DNA from: Cylindrobasidium torrendii FP15055 ss-10
Lineage: Eukaryota; Basidiomycota; Agaricomycetes; Agaricales; Physalacriaceae
Direction: 5' to 3'
NCBI GenBank assembly: GCA_000934385.1
Contig: KN880448.1
Span: 124,001-188,000 of the forward strand
Length of the DNA stretch: 64,000 nucleotides
The translations under genes and the position numbers were made by a program. Positions 10,328 to 22,074 of the stretch are shown here, piece by piece. Positions within the stretch are counted from its first letter, which is position 1. Each line of letters starts with the position of its first letter. The notes under the pieces are model-generated. The model was not told where the DNA came from, ran no database searches, and was given only the letters and a program-made list of their open reading frames with translations.

Positions 10328-12903
10328 CTATAGTATACTCCTCGAAGCTAATTCCGTATCCTCTTCTAAATGGTCAGTACTAGTGCATAACACGGCACTG
10401 ATACGCTTCCGTATCCTACTTCGACCTGACAGGTTATATAGCACGTCGTGCTGGACGAGATCCGGGGCGTATTTGTAGTGGGGACGGACGCTCTGAACCA
10501 CAGGATGGTACAGAGGACCGAAATGGCTGGTAGTATACCACCCAAGCTCCTGGAAAATTGGCGCTAAAAAGCAATAGAAAGAAACCGCTGGGCCTAGTTG
10601 TACCCCATCCGGATCGTAATGCTCGATGTGAGTGAGCTGGCCTGCAGTGTATACGATGTCGATGTACGCCTCTTTGTTGATGGTACCAGCGCGCGCCTGC
10701 CAGTGGGGTACGTCACCCGGAGAAAGAAGTTTGAATAATTTCTGTCCGCGTACTATCCCGTTCCATGTTGCTGCAGAGAACCGGGGAAGTCGATAGAGAA
10801 TGTCGAGCACAGGGCTTGAGGCATCCAAAAGTAGACACCCTAGATCGTCGTCGCGGTGTGGGATGAACTGGCACTTCGTGATCATAAACTTGGAAAATTC
10901 CAACTCGAAGCCGCATGATAGTAAATTCTTCAGCCAAAGAGACTGTTCAGAGTCTCTCATATTGAGCTTTAGTTGGTCTTCAAATGTGAGCCTCACACAT
11001 CCAAACATCGCAGCAATGAGCTCCGAATCTGTGACACTACTGGGAATTTCTCGGGATCTCAACGCCAGCCCATCTCCTGTAATGTGGCACAGACTGCGAA
11101 AATGACGTTCCAGCCTGTCGCGAGATGCGGAGCTGCAGAATCCGTCGTTGAGGGGCTCATCATTTGGATTGAGCAGGTAGGAGTATCGAAAATTAGTGCA
11201 GAGTTGGTTAAATTCGTCAACTCGCGATGTGCAATAGCCTTTAGCAGTATTGCCGTAGAAAAACTGCGCAGGGAACGCCCCGAGGGACTGCATGACCAGG
11301 GATTTCGCTGATGAGCTACATGTCGTAGCCGAGATCCAGAGCAGCGCATTACACGCCTGGGCAGCTAAGGGTTGTATGTCTTCGTGGTGTTTCGAAACGG
11401 CTGCATCTCGTTCTGCAAGCCTGGCATTGGGAATAACATCGCAAGGGAATGATAGAGCCCAGCGCAATATGGTTGAAAGGATGTCGGAAAATGTCGTCCG
11501 ATATGGCGACTGGACGTTCACGACCGCAATGACAATGGAGGAAAGATACAAAGAGAATAGAGTTCCAGAGATGGCACCGACAACAATAGCGACGCCGCGC
11601 TGAAGCGGCATCAAAAATATGACAAGCCCGAGTAGGAACAATCCAAGAGCCAAGTGAAGGATAGTGGGAAGCAGCCCAATGATAGTGCGAACCGCCCACT
11701 TCTCCATACCGTCGTAGCGGAACTGACGAATCAATGCTCGATCACGAGCTGAGCCAGAGATGAAAGAAGTGTACTGTCGAAGCCACTGTTTGGAGAGGAC
11801 TGCAAGCAGCGCGGACGACAAGCTCAGAACGAGGCTCGTGAACCACAAGCCATTGACCCAGACTTCCGAGCGCGCGACCGAGGGTGCTATGTCTGCGGAC
11901 ACAATGTCCTCCAAGGAAGCACCCGTCGCTACAGCGCGCTGCAACGAAACAAGCTCTACGAGCAGTGCAACAGCGATGGCCGAGTTGTCCGGCGAAAGCG
12001 ACTGCGAAGTCTGCGCGACAAAGGTCGTTAGGACTGCTGCAAACAGACCCGCCTATCATTCCAAGTCAGTAGGCTGCCGAATTTGACACGATGGAACAAC
12101 GCACAAACACCAGCAGAATATCGAGGTTATCTGCTGCCTCGCCGACCATGTCCGCATCGAAGATCGCGGCCTCGTCGTTGTACATCCACCACACGCGCGC
12201 GTTATCGGAGAGCTCCTCGTGCCGTGGGTCTGGCGGGTATTTCCTCTCATAGTCGAGCACTTCAAATGCAAATGAGGCTATCAGTCACTGAGTACGGCAC
12301 TATGCCTTCAACGCACTGTTATCAGCGCCGGGTATATTCTGTGTCTCGTTCGGTCCTTGCTGTTTTTGCTTTTCCGACTCCAGCTTCTTTTTGAGCCCAA
12401 GCAAGCTTGAATAGAGACGATGAGAGACTTTGATTGGACCACCCTCGACATCGTTTCTGTTGCGCGCGGTGTTGTTGTCTACGACCAAGAATAAGGCTGG
12501 ATACTCGGTTCTCGGCCCGGCCCTCAGCGTACCTTCAGCCTTTTCTTCAGACAATCCATCAACAATTGCCTCAAGGATGCTCGCCAGACTATTGATGCAT
12601 TTTGAAGACAAGTCATATTTTTCCTCTTTCATTGTAGGTCAGAGCCTGCAGTGCACATCACACGCAGATTGAGATGGACGTACCAGCTAGGTCAGACTGC
12701 GGCTGGGTATCAGCGGTGCACGGCGCTTTCTCCTTCCCTGTAGCGCTCGCTCCCGCGAGCTTGAGATCATCCATTGAGTGTTGTAGAGGCAGGAAAACAA
12801 CAATCCAGTGATGTTCAAGGCCAAGCGTGAGCGTCTGGAGGACACGCACTGACGGCGTGGTTGACAAGTGATCCAGCCGGAATAAGCACTCAACAAGCTG
12901 CAT
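10328..12903 (-). CDS. DUF6535 membrane protein
   Basis: Exons 12903-12684, 12625-12317, 12259-12105 and 12052-10328 give 802 residues in frame. The DUF6535 core is plain: WWMYNDEAAIFDADMVGEA, NLDILLVFAGLFAAVLTTFV, then VWVNGLWFTSLVLSLSSALL, the family's KQWLRQY motif and two more helices (GLFLLGLVIFLMP; GTLFSLYLSSIVIAVV). About 200 soluble residues precede the core. The C-terminal 400 residues are unrelated to anything I know. DUF6535 proteins are numerous in agaricomycetes and have no established function. The upstream ATG is the first reasonable one; an additional 5' exon is possible. Confidence 0.85.
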
Positions 12904-14107
12904 ATAGATGAATCACAAAATGAACTGTGCTCGGACACATGGAGTCAACGTTATGGAGTATGAGAATTTAGCGCCCGGAACGTCTAGCCATTATATCCTT
13001 GCACGGTGGTTGTGACACAAATACTGTATGTTTGACTAACCGTACAGAAAGCTGTGCATTCATCTGTGTCATTTTGCGTCCAGTGTCCCGCGACATCAGG
13101 TCCTGGCGACTGCGAAAGAGTGCCCCCGCCACAAGTTCGGCAATCAAGCCGATGTTTGTTTGGCGGCGGACGTAGTCTCATATAAACGAGCACGTAGGCG
13201 GCATGCACTTCAGCGTTCGACCACCACGGTGGCGAATCGCTCCGGGGTGAAGATTGTGAGCATCGACCACCATCCCACACAATGTCGTTGACTTACACTT
13301 GACAGGATCAGAGCAGCCTGCGCCCCGCGCGGCTTTTCTGGTCAGAAATCGCTTCGTTAAGGCAGCGCGGACGGTACGTCGCAATTCGGCGTGGTCATTC
13401 TGCGCCGAATGGCTGATTCTTGAATAGCATCGTCCGGCTACCGAACAGCCGTCTGATTTCTAGACTGGTTGTTGCTACCCAGCACCCGAAGCGGGCGCCT
13501 TTCGAGGTGCCCTGTTCGATGCTGCTCACGTCTGACTTATGGGTAAGTTTTGTGATCTTGTTTCTTGATGAAGGCTTCAGATTGCTGAAGTGTGGTTTTA
13601 CAGTGTCTTTGCGACAGTGGGTCAGACGCGCTAATAAAATCAAGTACCCCAGGCCATCGTGATGAACGGGTTTACATGTACTATCGTCAATCTTATAGTG
13701 CAATGGAACATGTTCACCACATTCAAAGTGTGATTGAGACTGAATGGAGATGTGATTGATAACAGACCATGCTGCACTTCAAGCGCCGTGTGCCCGGCGT
13801 GAATGTTGCTTGAATGCCGCTCGTGTGTGGGTCATTGTCGAGCGTCTTCAATCGTAACGCGTAAATCCTCTGAACTTGACTTGCTTTCCTGATGCCCAGC
13901 GAAACACTAGCCTGGCATCGAGGCATAGGTGAGTCCCATTCCAGTGCAAATGTCTCCCTTCCATGCAAACCAGATACGCTCGCTGCCGTACTCGCGAGGT
14001 ACTTGATAACTTCTGCAATATATGTATGTTTACGTATACGCAATATTATCCCGCTGAAGACGCGAATCCCGCCTGCCTCGTGGCAACGCGTTCTGCGCTC
14101 AACCATC
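12904..14107. other. Intergenic stretch between divergent genes
   Basis: It holds the 5' flanks of the DUF6535 gene (left) and the F-box gene (right). Short frames exist at 13178-13384 and 13420-13662, but none shows a recognisable motif or a convincing splice partner. Confidence 0.5.
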
Positions 14108-15616
14108 ATGGCAACCAGTGGGTGCAGCCCATTGGCGAGCGACGTTGTATCCGCCCCATGGATGCAAGGTTTACTTGCCAGCAACGACGCGCCCTCGCCT
14201 ACACAGCTCACCACAGTCGCAGAAGCACTTCACCCTTTGCGAAACCACCTGGCCAGGCTCGATGCCGACGTTCTGCTTGCCGAGCTAGTGCTCGTCCAGC
14301 TGCAACGCTCCCGGAAGGCGGTCCTCCAAGCAATAGAGCCACTAGAAGTCGTGCGGCACCCCATGCGTATCGTTCCAGACGACATCCTTGCCCTCATCTT
14401 CGAATTCTGCGCACCCTGGTGCCGCCTGGACGACATCTCCGAAGCGTCTTTCCCACCCCTCTCATCTCTTAACAGAACACAGGCGCCGTGGTCACTATCC
14501 CAAGTATGTCGGAACTGGCGCGCCTTAGCACTGTCGCTCCCGCAGCTTTGGGCGACGTGCTGTGTGCGACGACTGGATCCATGGACGGATATGGACGCTG
14601 TGCGTCGGCGCATACAGCGTATGCTCGACAGATCGTCTTCCTGGCCTCGTCGTCTCTTCATCGACTTCGGCCAGGCCGGAAATGTGCGGTTTCTGCAGTG
14701 GGCGCTGGGCGTGTCTCCTGGCTGGAGCTGTATCCGAGCCTATGCAGGCTCAGACGTGCTTCATGAAGCCTTCCATCGTCGGCCACTCCCTGAGCTTCGA
14801 CGCCTGGCTTTGTGGGGACGTATATCACATACCGAGATCGATGCGCCGGGTCTGTATCATTTCAAGCAGGACTATCGACACTATGCGCACGGAGGGCCCG
14901 AGGTCCAGTGGGATAGGATCACACGCTATGAGTCGGAAAAGTCGCACCCAGATTGTCTCTACAGGTTGACGAGTGTCAAAGAACTGGCGGTGAAGTTTAG
15001 AACGGAATTTCTGCAAGAAGCGGAACGCGCGCGCACAGGCGCCAGTGTTGTGCCAACGGTGCTGGGCAGCGTTTCGGTTCTGCGAATTACGGAGCCGGAG
15101 GACCGACGAGAAAGCTCGCTGAGCGCGATAGCGTTCATGTTCGAGCAGTTTGCGTTTCCGGTGCTTCGAACATTCGTGTTCCATTGCTCTCAGTCTGTGC
15201 GCCTCGCTGGTATCCCGTCTCTACCGCACACGCTCGAAAACCTATCGCTCAGCTACGAGCTGGGTATGGATGTCGATGCAGTGTATGGTTTGCTGCAGCG
15301 CGCTTCAACTGTACGGGCTTTGCACCTTCGTGGGAACGGTGGAAGCGAAGTTGTCAGGCGAATGGCGGCCAACCCTTCGACCCTCCCGATGCTCTACGAC
15401 TTGAGGGTCACAGAGCAATGGATACGGAGTTGGGGACGACCACTCGCCGACCTTGTTGATTCTAGGATAAAGGGATGTGCGCTTCGGAAACTTGCGATAT
15501 TTGTTCCTAGCTCTGCGGGAGAGGAAGGTAATAAGATTGATAGAATTCTCTGGGGCCATATTCGGGATAGTGGGGTGCAGGTTACTTATCATCCTAATGA
15601 AGAGCACAAGTTTTAA
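14108..15616 (+). CDS. F-box/LRR protein
   Basis: A single exon gives 502 residues from the ATG at 14108 (MATSGCSPLASDVVSAPWM). The frame is open further upstream to 13892, but the preceding residues look non-coding. A short coiled coil (ALHPLRNHLARLDADVLLAE) precedes an F-box-like motif, HPMRIVPDDILALIFEFCAP, and the following PWSLSQVCRNWRALALSLPQLW, which is the usual basidiomycete F-box continuation. The rest has irregular leucine-rich repeats (TLENLSLSYELGMDV, VRALHLRGNG). Such proteins are presumed SCF ubiquitin-ligase substrate receptors; the target is unknown. A similar gene lies at 18.7-20.5 kb. Confidence 0.85.
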   Translation: MATSGCSPLASDVVSAPWMQGLLASNDAPSPTQLTTVAEALHPLRNHLARLDADVLLAELVLVQLQRSRKAVLQAIEPLEVVRHPMRIVPDDILALIFEFCAPWCRLDDISEASFPPLSSLNRTQAPWSLSQVCRNWRALALSLPQLWATCCVRRLDPWTDMDAVRRRIQRMLDRSSSWPRRLFIDFGQAGNVRFLQWALGVSPGWSCIRAYAGSDVLHEAFHRRPLPELRRLALWGRISHTEIDAPGLYHFKQDYRHYAHGGPEVQWDRITRYESEKSHPDCLYRLTSVKELAVKFRTEFLQEAERARTGASVVPTVLGSVSVLRITEPEDRRESSLSAIAFMFEQFAFPVLRTFVFHCSQSVRLAGIPSLPHTLENLSLSYELGMDVDAVYGLLQRASTVRALHLRGNGGSEVVRRMAANPSTLPMLYDLRVTEQWIRSWGRPLADLVDSRIKGCALRKLAIFVPSSAGEEGNKIDRILWGHIRDSGVQVTYHPNEEHKF

Positions 15617-17426
15617 TGCTGCACAACTGTCGTTACTTTACTTACACCGTACTTTAGACATAGAATACTAGACTTTGAAGTTTTCATTCGTCGAGTGGCA
15701 AGCGATATTATTGCATTCAAGAACATCGAGCTGCCTCAGCGTCTCATGAAATTTCACTCGGATTGTGAGGACAATCTCTGTATGAACCTCGAAACCCACT
15801 GTCGTTGCCTGGCCGCCGTAAAAGCACTTTGGAAAAATGAACTATGATTCGAATTCTCTTAGTCTAGCTTTCAACGAGTAAAGAAGTCTGTACTTGAAGG
15901 TTTCTTCGAACATGAGACCGCTCCCCATGACCTCTTCCAGATCTCTTCTTCTCGTCTAGGCCTGACATCATGCCCTACGCCCTAGAAAGTATAAAACCAC
16001 AAGCATCTCAGTGAGAAATTCTTCGGACTTGTCCCCGGTAAGTAGGGGCCCCAGAGCCGGTAAGCCATCACATTGATCGACGCCGACTGCGATTTCATTC
16101 CGAGCAGCAAAGGTGACGGCGGGGCCTACATATCGAAATTTAGTTCTGCGCTCATGAGCACGCTGACGTATGTAGGTTATGTCCTCATTTTTGCTTCTAT
16201 TGAATGTGCTAATGCTTGCGTTTGTTTCGCTTTATCAGCCAGAGTACGAGGCGCGATCTCATGTTGAATCGCAGAAAGTGTTGCGAAATGCACGCAGACT
16301 CGGAGATAGTCTTCGGCGCAATTTGCAGCTCTTGGCAATGGCTAACGACTCCCGTGATTCTAAATAGTAGAATTTGCACGGCTGTGGTTCGCTGCATTGC
16401 CCATTCGTACGTACTTAATCCTACTGACTAGCATGAAGCTTAAGGCTGAATTCCCCTTGCAGGCTGACATCAGCACAATGAGAATGTCATTCGCGTTGCC
16501 GTTGAATTCGGGCGAAAATCACTCCAGGAAGCCCTCGTGTAAACTTGGATTTCCAAGCTTTCTACTAGTGGTGCGTCTAGTAGCAGAGTACTCTCGCATT
16601 TCTCTGGCTTCTAACATAGCAAAGGGTACCCGGATGATCTGTGGAGACGAAGATGAGCCCTCTGCCACATTCTGCTTAGCAGAATCTCGCAGCGCCATCC
16701 TCTCTACCACTTATAATTCCCACCTGTCTCCCCAACATCGTTGGGTGCGTGTACTCTCCTTACATCTGCGAGGAAATGACACTCATGCTGCGGTCTCACA
16801 GAGGAGATCCATCTTCCCTGTCTTAGCTCGAGCCCTATGGGTGGATGCGTTGACCTACATAAGACAGGATGCTTCCAAGGTCAATGCATCCCGCCCCGCC
16901 TGATGGCGCTCAACATGGATAGCCGGACGCGCCCCGCACGATGGCGTGTTTTTTCTGGATACGTGAGTCGTCTTACATCTCTTCTCGTCAACCTTCGTCG
17001 ATGTTGAACCCGCCGCAATCATAGAGCCGTAGTCAAAGTATTGGGCTCATGGATCCGACGACTACTTACGTTGGATGCCGTTTGTTCGTGTAGTACTGGA
17101 TAACGATGTATAGCAACGAATGGATGCTTTTACGCGAATTCGAGTGTTGCTGCCAGTGAACCGATGAAGACGAAACATCTTGAGAAGGTCAGAAGTGACG
17201 CAGTAAGAAGAAAAGACAAGGCAGGGCAGGGCAAAACAAGGTGCAGAACATGAGCAATATGTATACATAAAAAACTACACAGTGCCAAAGGGCAAGTATG
17301 TAGGATGGACGAGAGTCGTGAGGTGTACAGGAAAGAGAAAGGTCGTCAAGGTAGGTATATGGTACATAATTTACAATTTCCCGAGAGGGTCTACATGCGT
17401 ACATAGAATGAGGGTAGGAATGCAGG
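15617..17426. other. Intergenic stretch, 1.8 kb
   Basis: This is the largest gap in the left half, between two convergent genes. The longest frame, 16397-16903 on the plus strand, has no hydrophobic core, motif or splice context I can support. Nothing repeated or RNA-like was seen. Confidence 0.5.
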
Positions 17427-18352
17427 CTATAGCCGCCTGACGGTGAGGATGGCGACGCGCCCGTCCTGCGCTATGCCATGGTTGATACCTAAAGTAGACG
17501 CTTTCAATATCGAAGTGAGAGGAAAGGTGGTAGACGCACTGTGGTTGCCGGCTTTGAGCAAGTCCTCTCGCCATTCGACGTCCGCTTGCCACCACATTCC
17601 CTTCCATCTACTGACAGAGGTTGCTCGGTCGACGAGCCAGTCACGGCCAAGGTTGTATCCATCCGGAACGATCATGTGGTTCTTCGAAGAGTCCTCTTCA
17701 CGAGAAGCTCTGATAGCGGCCCCGTCAGGATACAGAACAGGCAAGGCTGATTGTAGCGCACCCAATAAACCACGCGCCCGTATTCGCATTGGTGCCATTC
17801 TGTTTCCATGCGCGGAAATGGTTGCCACCTGCAAAGCTCTCCCAACAGGTGCCCCAAACTGGGAAGTAGTACTGCCGGGAGAGTATGTGCTCGTCCTTCA
17901 TCCCTTCGCCGTCCCCGAGGTTGGCTTTATGTATCGCGCCGTAGTGTAAGCCGAGGCATTCCTCGGAGAAGCCTATAGACCTAGTAACCCGGTCAGATAT
18001 CGCTTGAACAGCTGTCAATAGCGGCGCACTTGGAGTAGGCATGGAACCCGTGGTCGGTGAGGACGAAAGGGTCAGACTGGGCAGAGATGATAACGTTCAA
18101 CGGTTCCCCGACGTCTTCCTCAATCCAAGTATACTGATGCCAAACTATTAGATAGGCTAGCGCGCAGTACAGATAACGCACGTCGATAAACCGTCCTCCG
18201 TTCAATCTCGGATCCAAAAAATCCGCCAGGTCACTCTGTCTATACGCTTCCTTCTCCACCGGGGGGAAAGAAAAGAGATGTTGCAGTGGGAATGCGCCGA
18301 CGCCCAATAATATATGGGCGCCGACGCTGACGAGGACGAGGAAGTCGCGCAT
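17427..18352 (-). CDS. Secreted basidiomycete protein of unknown function
   Basis: Exons 18352-18182, 18133-18030, 17980-17762 and 17709-17427 give 258 residues. The N-terminus MRDFLVLVSVGAHILLGVGAF is a likely signal peptide. The mature part contains DFLDPRLNGGRFID, TWIEEDVGEPLNVIIS, SIGFSEECLGLHYG, QYYFPVWGTCWESFAGGNH, SSKNHMIVPDGYNLGRDWL and WWQADVEWRED, and ends with DGRVAILTVRRL. I recognise this as a conserved but unnamed family in mushroom genomes. No catalytic signature is visible. The first intron is 48 nt and has no stop in frame, so retention would insert 16 mostly hydrophobic residues. Confidence 0.78.
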
Positions 18353-18681
18353 CGCGCTCGCGATAGGCTGGAGTAGATGGCGGAGCGAAACAGAGATGAA
18401 GCTGGGGACCAACGATCAATCGCTCCGTGATGTGATCATAGCCCCATGTTACACACGTGGCCTTGTGTGGCGTGCTCCGCATTCTAACCTCTGTTCACGA
18501 CTCATCCTCAATGAGCTTGCAGTATATCATTGAGCCAATATCCCTACCGTAAGCATCAACTACCAAGCCCGTCACTCTGATTAGCCATTCGAATGGATAA
18601 CACCGAAGAATTGATGGCAATGCGATCACCCTTCTTTCCTTAGAACGACGACGACAAACACCATACGAATACAATTCCCGA

Positions 18682-20528
18682 ATGGCATGTAGGTCTCTGA
18701 GATGCAGCGAGTCCGATGTTTTGTTGAGGCTTGATCTTCAGCCTACTGGAATCCATGCGTCTCCACCTCTTGCCCATGTCCGAATCACAATATTCCCACG
18801 GTGATTCCCACCACGGATGATGGCTTAAATGGCCCATCGCTCGCGCATCTTGCTACGACAAATGACGTTCCCTCTCAACAAGAAGAAGCCACTGTACGCT
18901 CGATCATCCGTGACTTATGTAGCCGCCGGAACTCCCTTGATGCTTTGGTCATCGCGACAGAGAAGCTAGCGTTGCAGTACAGTCAGGCTTTGGGCGATAT
19001 CGAGGAGCTGCAGAGGCTTATTTCTGCCGAGAACCCACGGCTCGATGCTCTCATTCACAAACATCAAGGCGTTCTCTCCCGCATCCGGAGTCTTCCAACC
19101 GAAATTCTGCAGCGTATTTTCTCATTCACAATAGAATGGCCTGGAAGACCCGTTTTCAGGGACCGAGGGGATCTGCCTGTTGATAATCTGTGGCTCTTTG
19201 AGCATCTCGCCCATCGAAAGTCCATGCTTTGGGTCATCGAGCTCGTTTGCCGGCGATGGCGGAATGCAGTACTCGCTAGCGCAGAGTTATGGTCCTTCGC
19301 GTCCATTTGTGCTGATCCTATGGATTTTTATGAACATTGGTCAAGTCCACGATATCTTATTCGACTTGCTCGCCAGCTACATCGAGCGCACAATCACCCA
19401 TTGTCCGTCGAAATCTTTCCCGATCCGGAATCAGACACCGTGGAAATCCCATACGCTATGATCGCCACGTTGATGACTTACGCTTTGCGGATACAAGCCT
19501 TGTCAATCTCACTGCCATATAACAAGCTTGTGGGCCTGCGGCTTCTTCACAATCTTCTCGATGGTGTACGCTATCTCGCTATACACAACACACCTTATCT
19601 CGAGTCGCTCATTGTCGCGAACAATCAACCAATTTCCATTTTCAAGGGTTGTCGAACCCTTTCGCTTCACGACATTCCCTCCCCATCCACTAGATTCTTT
19701 TTTGCTTGGACTGCCATACAGACGCTTTCTGTGACGCAAACCTGCTTTACAAACGGACCACCAGATTTCACGGCCGGCGCGACCTCTGAAGACATCGTCA
19801 ATATTCTGGTTCGTACAAAAACACTTCAACATCTCATGCTGGATCTTCGGGCCAGCGGAAACGACGACATGTGGAACACCATGGCTGTTCCCACATTCTG
19901 TCCTTGTTTACAGTCAATCCATATCGTCAAACACCCTTCGATTGGCTCCGTGCATCCCACAATAGCCCTTTTCGACCATCTCAACGCTCCCGCTTTGAAG
20001 TCCATCAAACTCGAGCTCGACCCCAGATTCTGCGCGACTGAGGTCGGGGTTATTCACTCAGTCGCGAATCTCATCATACGATCTGGGAGCTCCCTCGAGT
20101 CGTTCATCTTCTCCAGTACAAACAAACCGGACGCTTTCCGCGACGTACCCGACGACGCGGAGGACATCGTGAGACTGCTGGATGCATCTCCAATGCTCGA
20201 GTCCCTTGAGTTGCGCGAGATGATCCAAGCGGGGATGGCTTCAGTCGTCATGGGCGCACTTACCGAGATTCCGCTACGTGCGCCACATTTAGCACGGCTG
20301 ACGCTGACTGGGGGGATGGATGATTTAGAGGGACCTCTGGGCGGGCTAGAATGTTGCGAAATGGTGAAGGCGAGGTGTGGTGTGCTGAAGCAACTCAATC
20401 TGGATTGGGGCGCTTGCTCAGGCGAAGTGGACGACGAGAGAATCGGCGTGATGCTCGGGATCCGGCGGAATCTAGCAGGGATCGCTGGCGCTGATATTCT
20501 ATTCGGAGGAAGGAAATGTACAGTATAG
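18682..20528 (+). CDS. F-box/LRR protein, second copy of the type
   Basis: The main exon runs from about 18742 to 20528. It has no ATG before the conserved part, and an in-frame stop lies at 18732-18734. A 7-nt first exon at 18682-18688, joined by a 53-nt GT-AG intron, would supply ATG and keep frame (597 residues), but this start is a guess. Around residue 60 is the usual SQQEEATVRSIIRDLCSRR, followed by a coiled coil (LDALVIATEKLALQYSQALG), the F-box core LSRIRSLPTEILQRIFSFTI and VIELVCRRWRNAVLASAELW. Leucine-rich repeats fill the rest, for example SPMLESLELREM and APHLARLTLTGG. It is presumed to be an SCF adaptor. It differs strongly in sequence from the gene at 14108. Confidence 0.78.
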
Positions 20529-20662
20529 TCTAATATTAAAGTAGATCGGCCGTTTCCCATTGTATTTACCTGCGACCCGGACAACTTATCATGTAGACCT
20601 ACTACTAGTGAGTGCTCAGTCAAATAGATATCTAAGCATGATGTTGAAACTGTAAGAAATAC

Positions 20663-21949
20663 TTATGAAATAGTTTTATCGAGCATAAACGCTTCCGGAA
20701 GGACCTCCGTAGAAAACCATTCAATCGTCTCCTCGAATCGTTGCGCTATCAAAGGCCAGCAAGAGCGAGTTCGACAGCATACACAAAGACGCGCCACCAC
20801 CCCTGCTTCTTCGCCTTTCGTCGAATCGACCTCCGCCTGCATGACGGCGCAGACCATTTTCAGCCTCTCGATGACATCCATGGGCGACACCACTACAACC
20901 GACGGTGCTTCAAGCGCTCTCTGCCACCTCGGCAGCCACGTCACTGAGCACGAAGCTTTGGAACAAAACTGCCTTGAGTTGTACGAATCGCATCTGCACG
21001 TAGCATGCCGAAACAGACTACCCATAATAGACTCGTTGGAACCTGCGAGTTCGTGCCATGCCTGGCCAATCTTGACTTGTCCATGAAGGATGCGGTAGTG
21101 CTGTGGGAACGATAAATATATTCCGTTCTCGTCCATCTCTCCCTCCTTCCATCGCGCTGGTTGAGGCTGCAGCTCAACAGGGGTCATCTTCAGAGGCTGC
21201 CTCACGAAATGTATGAGGGCGGCTAGGCAAGGAAGGCCATACTTGTCGCCAATAGCCATCGCAGCATAGGCGTACCTAAGACATGTGTCCCACTTCGTAG
21301 CAAGTAGCTCCAGAACAAGTTCGATTATCTTGCGCTTTTCGCATAGTTGCGCAATCTCACAAAGGCGAAACGCGTTTGCGAGGTCCACATCATAATCTGC
21401 GCCGTTGAACAGGTACGGAGGGTTGCACTTGATTTTGAGGTAGGTTTGGACGAGCCCCATAGCCCAGTTCTGGGTGTCCTCGACTGCGTACTTGTTCGCT
21501 ACCTCCGCGATATCAAGTGACGTGTTGATGTCGACGTTAAGCGGGTTGCATCGAGCAGCAAACTGGGTTGGTCTATAAACATGTAAGCAAACGAGATCGG
21601 GTCTCCGGCGCGAGAGACTTTACAGAGCATAGCAAGTCCACAGGAAATGCGCAAATTTCACGGCGCTGTCCCCAGACAGAATAATGGGATGCTCGTCGGA
21701 GGTTCCATCGATTCTAGTTTCCCTTTGCGGTAAAGCAAAGAGATATGAGAAGCTCGACTCCTCACGAGTGAGTACGTGTCGATGCACCTGTTTTACATGA
21801 AAAGGGGCTAAAAGTGTAAAAAAGGAGAATATGACCTTGAAGAGGATATTCTCGACCAACAAAACACAGTCGCCGTCTTCCTTGTAATATTCCGCGTGTC
21901 TCTCTCTTGTGTCTCTGGCTGGGTTTGCAGTGATGTCCACCTCCGCCAT
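20663..21949 (-). CDS. BTB/POZ-domain protein (left member of divergent pair)
   Basis: Exons 21949-21836, 21787-21624 and 21572-20663 give 395 residues. The BTB start is typical of the fungal type: HAEYYKEDGDCVLLVENILFK joins VHRHVLTREESSFSYLFALP, then GTSDEHPIILSGDSAVKFAHFL. A helical region follows (LDIAEVANKYAVEDTQNWAM). The C-terminal half has cysteine-rich stretches such as RHATCRCDSYNSRQFCSKAS. BTB domains mediate dimerisation and often bind cullin-3; no other domain is seen. The first intron (48 nt, phase 0, no stop) sits at the same place as in the divergent partner at 22075, which starts 125 bp away. Confidence 0.85.
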
Positions 21950-22074
21950 GGTGTTGGTTAGAGGTCACAATCGAAAAACGCGATCGCTGCTTACCCGGCC
22001 CTGAGCATCAAAGACGTGACGTGCCGCACGGCACCGGGTCTTTTACCCCCACTTGCATTACCACAGTCACCACA
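21950..22074. promoter_or_regulatory. Shared 125-bp promoter region of two BTB genes
   Basis: The two BTB genes start back to back at 21949 (minus) and 22075 (plus), so both promoters and both 5' untranslated regions must fit in or overlap this interval. No TATA-like sequence is evident. Co-regulation is inferred only. Confidence 0.45.
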
